Source: Desulfuromonadales bacterium (GTDB lineage: Bacteria; Desulfobacterota; Desulfuromonadia; Desulfuromonadales; UBA2294). From it: a DNA stretch of 5,681 nt. Positions 1 through 4,842 of the stretch are shown here, piece after piece. A program made the translations under genes and the position numbers. The first letter of the stretch is position 1. Each line of letters opens with the position of its first letter. The stretch lies in the NCBI GenBank assembly GCA_014859615.1, contig JACUTX010000164.1:1-5681 (forward strand). Reading direction: 5' to 3'. The notes below the pieces were generated by a model. It did not search any database. It was not told the DNA's origin and saw only the letters and a program-made list of their open reading frames with translations.

Positions 1-46
1 TTAAGTTGAACTCATTCAACAGAGCCTTTTGCAATCGTCCTCTTAC

Positions 47-136
47 GTCATTCCCTAAGTGATTTTAATCTGGAATCCAGTTCTTTAACTGGTTGAAAAT
101 GCGGGATCTTTTGATAGAGGCATTGTTGGGATGACA
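47..136 (-). repeat. MITE-like interspersed repeat, copy A
   Basis: About 90 bp bounded by GTCATTCCC (47-55) and GGGATGACA (128-136), which are inverted repeats of each other with one base missing. Inside it, GGAATCCAG (72-80) runs into a perfect hairpin CCAGTT-CTTT-AACTGG (77-92). Read on the minus strand, the element aligns by eye with the two copies at 2182-2295 and 2361-2488: each begins TGT(C/T)A, has a TCTA/TTAT-CAAA-GATC-like stretch, then AACTGGATT or a variant of it, and ends GGGAATGAC. It has no coding capacity. Elements with GTCATTCCC ends and GGAATCC interiors are widespread non-autonomous repeats in bacterial intergenic DNA. The copy begins 33 bp past the stop codon of the membrane oxidoreductase gene, so its hairpin would be in the 3' end of that transcript, but no T tract follows the stem on that strand. 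Confidence 0.6.
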
Positions 137-137
137 A

Positions 138-151
138 CCTTTTACAAAAGG
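138..151. other. short palindrome downstream of the membrane oxidoreductase gene
   Basis: CCTTTT-AC-AAAAGG is a perfect palindrome with a 2-base centre, 18 bp beyond the stop codon at 169-171. It could form a small stem at the 3' end of the minus-strand transcript. There is no following U tract and the stem is A/T-rich, so calling it an intrinsic terminator is not supported. A second small perfect hairpin, GTTGAA-CTCA-TTCAAC, lies at 5-20. Otherwise positions 1-168 hold only the repeat element. Confidence 0.25.
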
Positions 152-168
152 CCCGACAGAATCGATTT

Positions 169-2157
169 TTATACATCCAACCGCTCGACCAGAATCTCGG
201 CGATATCCTTCGGCGTCAGTTGACCCTCGAGTTCCGCCCCTTTGACCCCGTCCTCGAACATGGTCAGACAAAACGGACAGTTGGAGACCAGCGTTGACGC
301 GTCTGTCTCCGCCGCCATCTTCACCCGGGTTTCGCTGATCCGGCTGCCGAGCTTCTCCTCCGCCATAATCCGGCCGCCTCCGGCGCCGCAACAAAAACTC
401 TCCGCCCGACTTTTAGTCATCTCATTGAGCTTGATTCCGGCCGCCGCAAGTAGCGCGCGCGGTGCTTCGTAAATGTCGTTGTAACGACCAAGATAACAGG
501 AATCGTGATAGGTGCAGTTTAACGGATTGTCAGGGGTGAACTTCAAACGGCCCTCCCCCAGCAGTTTTTCGAGAAAGACGGTGTAATGTTCCACCGGAGT
601 ATCGAAATCAAGATCGCGATAATCCTTGGCCAAGGTGTTGAAGCAGTGCGGACAGGTGGTGACAATCTGTTTGACTTCATACTGTTTGATCAGCGCGATG
701 TTTTCTGCAGCAACAGACTGATAGAGATATTCATTCCCCATTTTGCGGACCGGTTCGCCGCAACATTTTTCCTCTTTTCCAAGAATACCGACCTTCACTC
801 CGGCCGCCGTACAGAGCCTGATAAACGCCTTGGCGATCGCCTGATTCCGTTTGTCAAACGAGGCATAACAGCCGACGAAGTAGAGGATGTCGACATCCGG
901 ATCTTCGGACAACAGCTTGACGTCGAGACCTGCAGCCCAGTCGCCGCGCGTCGCGTAACCGATGCCGAGAGGGTTGCCGTTGACTTCGACCTGATTCACC
1001 GCCGTCATCACCTCTTCACCGGGGAATTCCCCTTCCATCAGTACCAGATTGCGCCGCATATCGAGGATCTTGTTGACATGTTCGATACTCGCCGGACAGA
1101 TCTCCTGACAGGCGCGGCAGGTGGTACAGGCCCAAAGAACGTCGGTGGAGACGGTCTCGATCAAATTCGCCTCGGGAGAAGTAAAAGCGACCTCACCAAT
1201 TTGATTGACCACTTTCATCGGTGATAGCGGTTTGTCCGTTGCATACGCCGGGCAACGATCCTGACACCGCTTACAAACGGTACAGGCGTCCGCATCAAAA
1301 ATATCTTTCCAGCTCAGATCGGTCAGATGTGCAGTGCCAAACGATTCAGCCGCTTCATCCTCCAGGTCGAGGGTGACCATATTCCCTTTCGGCCCACGGT
1401 CGGCAAACAGATAGTTAGCGCTGGTGGTGAAGATATGACGAAATTTTGAAAACGGGATCGAAATAATAAAGCCGATGACCAGAAACAGATGCAGCCACCA
1501 GGTCGCCTTGTGCAAGGAACGCAACGCTTCCGGGTCGATAGCCGCCATAGCTTTGGCGAAAACCAGCCCGACCGGCGACCAGATCGCCAGGGGGGTGCCG
1601 AGTTCGGTCACCGCCATGCGTGCCCCTTCGATGACGAAGCCGGTGATCAGGATTGTGAACAGCAGACCGTGCATGAGCAGATCGTCTTTTGTATTCGCCA
1701 GACCTTCAGGACGGACGATATAACGGCGGACAAACAGGCCCGCCAGCATGACAATCGCGACCAGACCGGCGATATCAAGGGTGATCGAAAAAAGTTTATA
1801 AAATGTGCCGGTGAGAAATTTGATATCGAACAGAGGGTCGGTAAAATCGGCCTGTACCACAATCAGGCAGGTGCCGATAAAGAGGAGCAGAAATCCCCAG
1901 AAGAAGAGCGCATGAGTCCATCCCGGCCCTGCAACCCGCAGCAGTTTACTCTGCAGCAGGATCGAGCGCACCGTATCGATAATGCGCCGATCAAGCTGGT
2001 CGGTCCGGTTCAGCTCCTGTCCTTGACGATAAACCTTGATTCGCTGCCAGAATCCGTAACAGAGCACCGCGAAGGCGGTCAACGTCAGCAGATACATCGG
2101 GATCAAGACCCCGGCCGAGCTGCCGACATTCCAGTAGATTTCACGCGTAAATTCCAT
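169..2157 (-). CDS. Membrane-bound ETF:(mena)quinone oxidoreductase-type iron-sulfur protein (NarI-like, dicluster ferredoxin and two CCG domains)
   Basis: The predicted role is to accept electrons, most likely from reduced ETF during acyl-CoA oxidation, and pass them through iron-sulfur clusters and heme b to menaquinone. The N-terminal part (about 15-240) is a NarI-like membrane domain with helices near 15-37, 84-102, 125-146, 160-180 and 221-237. His82, His163, His216 and His223 are candidate heme ligands. Two [4Fe-4S] motifs follow: C292/C295/C298/C302 and C344/C347/C350/C354, the last Cys of each followed by Pro. Two complete CCG domains come next: C430, C465-C466, C502xxC505; and C554, C589-C590, C627xxC630. 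These resemble HdrB noncubane-cluster sites. This architecture matches the family described as EMO (ETF:menaquinone oxidoreductase) in syntrophic and other anaerobic fatty-acid degraders. The gene is intact; AGGAGG lies 4 bases before its ATG. No ETF genes are visible, so the partner is inferred. An HdrD-like oxidoreductase with another donor is the alternative. Confidence 0.9.
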   Translation of the reverse strand: MEFTREIYWNVGSSAGVLIPMYLLTLTAFAVLCYGFWQRIKVYRQGQELNRTDQLDRRIIDTVRSILLQSKLLRVAGPGWTHALFFWGFLLLFIGTCLIVVQADFTDPLFDIKFLTGTFYKLFSITLDIAGLVAIVMLAGLFVRRYIVRPEGLANTKDDLLMHGLLFTILITGFVIEGARMAVTELGTPLAIWSPVGLVFAKAMAAIDPEALRSLHKATWWLHLFLVIGFIISIPFSKFRHIFTTSANYLFADRGPKGNMVTLDLEDEAAESFGTAHLTDLSWKDIFDADACTVCKRCQDRCPAYATDKPLSPMKVVNQIGEVAFTSPEANLIETVSTDVLWACTTCRACQEICPASIEHVNKILDMRRNLVLMEGEFPGEEVMTAVNQVEVNGNPLGIGYATRGDWAAGLDVKLLSEDPDVDILYFVGCYASFDKRNQAIAKAFIRLCTAAGVKVGILGKEEKCCGEPVRKMGNEYLYQSVAAENIALIKQYEVKQIVTTCPHCFNTLAKDYRDLDFDTPVEHYTVFLEKLLGEGRLKFTPDNPLNCTYHDSCYLGRYNDIYEAPRALLAAAGIKLNEMTKSRAESFCCGAGGGRIMAEEKLGSRISETRVKMAAETDASTLVSNCPFCLTMFEDGVKGAELEGQLTPKDIAEILVERLDV

Positions 2158-2161
2158 CTTG

Positions 2162-2167
2162 CCTCCT
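2162..2167 (-). promoter_or_regulatory. Shine-Dalgarno site of the membrane oxidoreductase gene
   Basis: Read on the minus strand this is AGGAGG, a full match to the anti-SD consensus, 4 bases before the ATG at 2157-2155. It confirms the start codon. The repeat copy at 2182-2295 starts only about 15 bp further upstream. Confidence 0.75.
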
Positions 2168-2181
2168 GTAATTTATTACGT

Positions 2182-2295
2182 TAACTATTCAGTATTATTA
2201 AGAATAATCAGAAAGATTGTTAGCCCCGAAGGATTTTATCAAACAATCCATGGCTTTCAAAGCTGGCTTCTTTGATTCCCCCCTCGGGAATGACA
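2182..2295 (+). repeat. MITE-like interspersed repeat, copy B
   Basis: About 114 bp, aligning with 2379-2488 at roughly 70% identity by eye. Shared blocks are TAAC-ATTCAGTA near the left end, TATTAAGA, GAAA-GA-TGT, CCGAA, CAAA, ATGG and CGGGAATGACA at the right end (2285-2295). A core with TGTTAGCCCCGAA (2218-2230) on the left and CTCGGGAATGACA (2283-2295) on the right is a degenerate terminal inverted repeat. It has no coding capacity. The left edge is eroded and runs into the leader of the membrane oxidoreductase gene 25 bp from its start codon, so any close promoter for that gene must lie at least partly inside this repeat. Confidence 0.6.
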
Positions 2296-2296
2296 A

Positions 2297-2334
2297 TTTT
2301 TCGCAGTTGTTGAATAGTTGTTGTCTGCGAAAAA
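2297..2334. repeat. perfect 10-bp inverted repeat with internal direct repeat
   Basis: TTTTTCGCAG (2297-2306) and CTGCGAAAAA (2325-2334) are exact inverted repeats separated by 18 bases. The spacer and one edge base carry a direct repeat GTTGTTG (2306-2312 and 2317-2323) separated by AATA. It sits exactly between repeat copies B and C. As RNA it would make a stem-loop on either strand, with A/U tracts forming the base of the stem. It could be a bidirectional terminator-like stem, a protein-binding site, or the remnant of another small mobile element. No function can be assigned from sequence alone. Confidence 0.45.
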
Positions 2335-2360
2335 AACATATTAGACTTTAATAAAAATAT

Positions 2361-2488
2361 TGTCATCCTCGAAAAAAGTAACGATTCAGTAATATTAAGA
2401 TTTATCGAAAAGAGTGTCAGCGCCGAATAATTCTAGCAAAGGATCTATGGTTTAAAACTGGATTTCCGTTTACCTTTCGGGAATGACA
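2361..2488 (+). repeat. MITE-like interspersed repeat, copy C
   Basis: About 128 bp with recognisable terminal inverted repeats: TGTCATCCTCGAAA on the left and TTTCGGGAATGACA (2475-2488) on the right, differing at two positions when one is reverse-complemented. An inner TGTCAGCGCCGAA (2415-2427) also pairs imperfectly with the right end, so a 74-bp core (2415-2488) matches the shorter copy A. AACTGGATTTCC (2456-2467) matches the AACTGGATTCC block of copy A read in the same sense. No obvious target-site duplication and no open frame are present. It lies in the same orientation as copy B, about 65 bp away from it. Confidence 0.6.
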
Positions 2489-2591
2489 CCAACACTAAAT
2501 CTGCCTTACGTAAAAGTCAAGATTAAATATAACAGCATTCTATAAATACAGATAATAGATATTTTTGTGCACAGAATGGGGATTTAATGAA
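2489..2591. other. A/T-rich intergenic stretch upstream of the MerR promoter
   Basis: This is the remainder of the roughly 495-bp gene-free region that also holds repeat copies B and C and the inverted repeat between them. It carries two 8-bp palindromes, TTACGTAA (2506-2513) and TGTGCACA (2566-2573), and no open frame with a plausible start. The palindromes could be regulator sites but short palindromes are common in A/T-rich DNA. I see no riboswitch or small-RNA signature. Confidence 0.3.
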
Positions 2592-2621
2592 TTGACATAA
2601 ACAGATAGTTGATGCTATTTG
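2592..2621 (+). promoter_or_regulatory. sigma-70-type promoter of the MerR-family gene
   Basis: A perfect -35 hexamer TTGACA (2592-2597) is followed after 18 bp by TATTTG (2616-2621), which is preceded by TG one base upstream (2613-2614), giving an extended -10. The -10 itself is poor. If the -10 is taken one base later the spacer is 19 bp. A long spacer combined with an internal dyad is the arrangement typical of promoters acted on by MerR-family proteins. Transcription would start near 2628, about 25 bases before the start codon. Confidence 0.55.
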
Positions 2622-2623
2622 TT
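2600..2623. promoter_or_regulatory. candidate MerR-family operator between -35 and -10
   Basis: AACAGATAG (2600-2608) and CTATTTGTT (2615-2623) form an inverted repeat matching at 8 of 9 positions around a 6-base centre. The dyad starts 2 bp after the -35 hexamer and overlaps the -10. MerR-family dimers bind such dyads in the spacer of their target promoters and activate by twisting the DNA, or repress. Because it directly precedes a MerR-family gene, autoregulation is the natural reading. This is inferred from position and symmetry only. Confidence 0.5.
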
Positions 2624-2640
2624 CACATCAAACGTACGTA

Positions 2641-2646
2641 AAGGTG
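2641..2646 (+). promoter_or_regulatory. Shine-Dalgarno site that fixes the MerR start
   Basis: AAGGTG lies 6 bases before ATG at 2653-2655. The in-frame GTG at 2644-2646, nine bases upstream, overlaps this site and has no purine-rich sequence suitably placed before it. Translation is therefore more likely to begin at 2653 than at 2644. Confidence 0.65.
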
Positions 2647-2652
2647 AACATA

Positions 2653-3078
2653 ATGGTCGACAAAAATGAAGTCCTGGTTCAAATAGGCGATCTGGCTAAA
2701 CAGCTCGGCATCACCACCCGCACGATCCGCTATTATGAAGAGATCGGTCTGATGGGGCTGTCACAACGGATCGGTACCGGCGCACGACTTTATGGTCGCG
2801 ACGACATACTTCGTTTGAAATTTATTCTCAAGCTCAAGGAACTCGGCATCGGTCTGAAAGAGATGCAGGAATTAGCTGAAAATTTCGACACCCAAAATCG
2901 TGATTTTGCTTCGCAGCAACATCAGTTCACCACGATCACTCCGAAGTTACTTGAAATTCTCGATTTGCATATTCATAAAGTTGACGAAAAAATTTCCAGG
3001 CTATCGTCTTTGCGCAAAGATATTGTCGATTATCGGACCCGGATCATCACCACCTTGAAAGAACAAAAACATGAATAG
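2653..3078 (+). CDS. MerR-family transcriptional regulator (cysteine-free)
   Basis: A 141-residue DNA-binding regulator. The MerR-type winged helix-turn-helix spans about residues 8-77: IGDLAKQLGITTRTIRYYEE (11-30) is the signature first helix-turn-helix and start of the wing, and RLYGRDDILRLKFI (45-58) is the typical second part. The rest (about 100-138) is a long, heptad-like helix suited to the antiparallel dimer coiled coil. The protein contains no cysteine, so it is not a thiol metal sensor of the MerR/CueR/ZntR kind and lacks the SoxR cluster ligands. An organic effector is more likely. MerR proteins such as LiuR control branched-chain and fatty-acid catabolism in proteobacteria, and the acyl-CoA genes beside this one make a similar role plausible, though no ortholog can be named. 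The promoter upstream holds a dyad in its spacer, which suggests autoregulation. A start at GTG 2644 would add three residues but is less well supported. Confidence 0.9.
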   Translation: MVDKNEVLVQIGDLAKQLGITTRTIRYYEEIGLMGLSQRIGTGARLYGRDDILRLKFILKLKELGIGLKEMQELAENFDTQNRDFASQQHQFTTITPKLLEILDLHIHKVDEKISRLSSLRKDIVDYRTRIITTLKEQKHE

Positions 3079-3087
3079 GCCTATCGG

Positions 3088-3107
3088 TCCCCCCCTCCTC
3101 CCTTTTT
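3088..3107 (+). other. pyrimidine-rich tract in the MerR-thioesterase gap
   Basis: Directly after the MerR stop codon there is a 20-base stretch of only C and T, including a run of seven C (3089-3095) and ending in five T (3103-3107). The thioesterase Shine-Dalgarno sequence downstream is a run of five G (3163-3167). If both are on one transcript, the C and G runs could pair and hide the ribosome site. The T run is not preceded by a G/C-rich stem, so this is not a classical intrinsic terminator. Confidence 0.3.
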
Positions 3108-3134
3108 GTGAGCAGAGAGATCCGTCGATATTTT
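3106..3134 (+). promoter_or_regulatory. possible promoter for the thioesterase gene
   Basis: TTGTGA (3106-3111) and TATTTT (3129-3134) are separated by 17 bp, a reasonable sigma-70 arrangement, and end about 38 bases before the thioesterase ATG. The 94-bp gap after the MerR gene leaves room for a separate promoter. The match is moderate and read-through from the MerR promoter is equally possible. Confidence 0.3.
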
Positions 3135-3172
3135 CGAAACAGTCTGCACAGAAACCGTTTTTGGGGGTCTGA

Positions 3173-3580
3173 ATGTCTGAAAATAATAAATTTTCAGTTC
3201 CGGTTGAGTTACGTTTTGCCGACCTTGATGCTTATGGTCACGTCAACAATGCGATCTATTTCACCCTGCTGGAGACGGCCCGAACCAAACTCTTTTATGA
3301 AAAATTCATAGAATTCATGGCGCAGTCTTTACTCTTTCTGGTGGTCAAGGCCGAATGTGAATACAAGCTGCCGATCGAACTGAAGGATAAAGTGATCGTT
3401 ACACTGGAGATGGCGCGGGTCGGTCATTCTAGTTTCGATATCGAATATCTGCTGCACAACGGCGACGATAAAATTTTTGCCCGGGCAAAAACGGTAATGG
3501 TTTGTTACGACGGTAAACTGAAAAGAACCGTTCGCATCCCACAAAGTTTCAAACAGCTGATTCTGGTGGGCGAATCGTAA
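3173..3580 (+). CDS. Acyl-CoA thioesterase, 4HBT/YbgC-like hotdog-fold family
   Basis: A 135-residue cytoplasmic protein predicted to hydrolyse an acyl-CoA thioester to free acid and CoA. The hotdog-family signature lies at residues 14-30 (RFADLDAYGHVNNAIYF): Asp19 occupies the catalytic position of Asp17 in Pseudomonas 4-hydroxybenzoyl-CoA thioesterase, followed by the G-H-V-N-N turn that starts the central helix. The length is normal for single-domain members. The remaining strands (about 54-115, with CEYKLPIELKDKVIV at 62-76) fit the family's beta sheet. The ATG at 3173 follows GGGGG (3163-3167) at a short distance. It lies 94 bp downstream of the MerR gene on the same strand and converges on the iron-sulfur gene with a 33-bp gap. 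The chain length or type of acyl group cannot be read from sequence. The context suggests that it relieves CoA trapping during fatty- or aromatic-acid breakdown. Confidence 0.87.
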   Translation: MSENNKFSVPVELRFADLDAYGHVNNAIYFTLLETARTKLFYEKFIEFMAQSLLFLVVKAECEYKLPIELKDKVIVTLEMARVGHSSFDIEYLLHNGDDKIFARAKTVMVCYDGKLKRTVRIPQSFKQLILVGES

Positions 3581-3613
3581 TTAAATTGCTTTTCACTTCG
3601 ACAGACGATCAGA

Positions 3614-4780
3614 TCAAAATATTTTTCGCAACATCTTTTTGACCCCACTCATCACATAAGGCTTCATCCGCCCCTTTTCCTTGAGTATCGCCTTGAACAT
3701 ATCCTTACGTTTCTCTGGCGGAAGGGGTCGTTCTGGCCGTTCGACCAGAGTCAGAGCCTTGCGTTTACAGACTGCAACACAGGCGCCACAACCGAGACAG
3801 GCCGATGTGTTGATCTGCGCGACAGGTTCGACTCCTCCCCCGACCAGAGCATCGATCGCTTTGACGTTACAGGCGGTAAAGCAGAGTCCGCAACCATTGC
3901 ATCTTTCCTGATCAATCTGCGCCAGAAAAGGTGTTTTTCCAACCCCCTCGTGGTAACCGGACTGCACTCCGAGCATCAGTTCACAACAACAGGAGCAACA
4001 GTTGCAGATAAACGAGGGGCGCTGACGGATATTATCGGTAATATGGGTCAGATTATGTTCACGAGCTGTAGAGAGGATAGCAAGCAACTCCTCTTTGGTT
4101 TTCTGCTCGGCAAAACCACGTCGTGCCATAAATTTGGCCGCCGAGCCGAGGGAGATACAGATATTCTCCACCGGCGCCCCCTTGGCACACGATTGATCCT
4201 GGTGTTCTTTTTTATGCCGGCAATAACAGAGACCGGCCGCACCGAAAGAAGCATTCTCAATAATCTTGCGTGCATCTTCGTAACTGGTCACCTCGGAACT
4301 GACCGGAATCTGCTCTTCATAAACCAGTGCCCGGGTGAGACTGGTTTTGCTCCCGAAAAACTCGCTCGCCTGGCCGGTTTTCGGGTTTTCGTACATGTAT
4401 TCGGACATCAACCGGGCGAGTTCAGCCTGCGGCAGATCGACCCGTCTCTTCATGAAGGTAAATTCGAAAAACCCGATCAATCCTGGCATCAGCAGATAGT
4501 AGGTTTTGCCGGCATAGGGGATATCCATCACCAGCCCTTTATCGGCCATCCGTTCCAGCAGAGGGAGGAGCTCTGTTTCAGCTATTTTTGTACAACGTAC
4601 CAGCTCCGGCACGGTTGCCTCCTCAAGAGGAAAGCGCGACGCCACAAAGGCTTCCTGTTCATCGAACAGCAACGCCAGAATTTCACGCAATTTTTCATTA
4701 TCCACCAACCCGACCGGATACTTATTGAGCCGATCGATTAAGGGAACGATGCTCTTTTTTGAACCGATATAATGTCCCAT
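3614..4780 (-). CDS. Winged-helix/poly-[4Fe-4S] ferredoxin protein of unknown function
   Basis: A 388-residue soluble protein without signal peptide or membrane helices. Residues about 28-100 look like a MarR-like winged helix (two helices, a helix at 57-82 and a short hairpin at 83-97), an inference from pattern only. A conserved-looking middle follows, then four separate cysteine groups: CYC-x10-C-x9-C (C185, C187, C198, C208); the dense CNCCSCCC (C259-C266); and two ferredoxin motifs C294/C297/C300/C304 and C328/C331/C334/C338. In both ferredoxin motifs the usual Pro after the fourth Cys is replaced (Asn, Lys). The C-terminus is basic. Similar proteins annotated only as 4Fe-4S binding proteins occur in many anaerobic Desulfobacterota, to my knowledge without an assigned role. 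It follows the crotonase gene by 62 bp, with AAGGG 8 bases before its ATG, so the two are probably cotranscribed. Electron transfer linked to acyl-CoA metabolism or redox-sensing regulation are both possible. Confidence 0.85.
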   Translation of the reverse strand: MGHYIGSKKSIVPLIDRLNKYPVGLVDNEKLREILALLFDEQEAFVASRFPLEEATVPELVRCTKIAETELLPLLERMADKGLVMDIPYAGKTYYLLMPGLIGFFEFTFMKRRVDLPQAELARLMSEYMYENPKTGQASEFFGSKTSLTRALVYEEQIPVSSEVTSYEDARKIIENASFGAAGLCYCRHKKEHQDQSCAKGAPVENICISLGSAAKFMARRGFAEQKTKEELLAILSTAREHNLTHITDNIRQRPSFICNCCSCCCELMLGVQSGYHEGVGKTPFLAQIDQERCNGCGLCFTACNVKAIDALVGGGVEPVAQINTSACLGCGACVAVCKRKALTLVERPERPLPPEKRKDMFKAILKEKGRMKPYVMSGVKKMLRKIF

Positions 4781-4804
4781 TGAACCAACCCTTTATATCT
4801 GAAA

Positions 4805-4824
4805 GCTGATTGTTACAATTCAGC
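4805..4824. repeat. imperfect palindrome between the crotonase and iron-sulfur genes
   Basis: GCTGATTGTTACAATTCAGC reads as inverted arms GCTGA-TTG and CAA-T-TCAGC with one bulged base around TTA. It occupies a third of the 62-bp gap between the two minus-strand genes. No T tract follows it in the direction of transcription, so it may be an RNA-processing stem or an operator rather than a terminator. Support is limited to symmetry. Confidence 0.3.
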
Positions 4825-4842
4825 ACAATCGGCAGAAAAAAA

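Noticed and set aside
1..46. Partial gene at the left edge of the window
   Set aside because: The 46 bases are open in one minus-strand frame but have no good start or ribosome site and are too short to judge. A small hairpin (5-20) is all that can be seen.
138..151. Palindrome as an intrinsic terminator of the membrane oxidoreductase gene
   Set aside because: The stem is A/T-rich with a 2-base centre, and no T tract follows on the minus strand.
586..1224. A 212-codon open frame on the plus strand
   Set aside because: It is antisense to the CCG and ferredoxin region of the membrane oxidoreductase gene. The motif cysteines on the other strand show which frame is coding.
1489..2184. A 231-codon open frame on the plus strand
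   Set aside because: It is antisense to the membrane oxidoreductase gene, whose protein has intact helices and a clear ribosome site. The antisense product is rich in Gln, Arg and Asp and shows no recognisable domain.
2306..2323. GTTGTTG direct repeats as a minimal CRISPR-like array
   Set aside because: There are only two 7-base units with a 4-base gap, no spacers of suitable length and no cas genes.
2644..2652. GTG start for the MerR gene, giving 144 residues
   Set aside because: The GTG overlaps the only good Shine-Dalgarno sequence, which is correctly spaced for the ATG at 2653. No purine-rich site precedes the GTG at a suitable distance.
2653..3078. Heavy-metal or SoxR-type MerR regulator
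   Set aside because: The protein has no cysteine, so it can neither bind thiophilic metals in the usual way nor hold a SoxR cluster.
3950..4741. A 263-codon open frame on the plus strand
   Set aside because: It is antisense to the iron-sulfur protein gene, whose cysteine motifs and ribosome site mark the coding strand. The antisense product has no recognisable domain.
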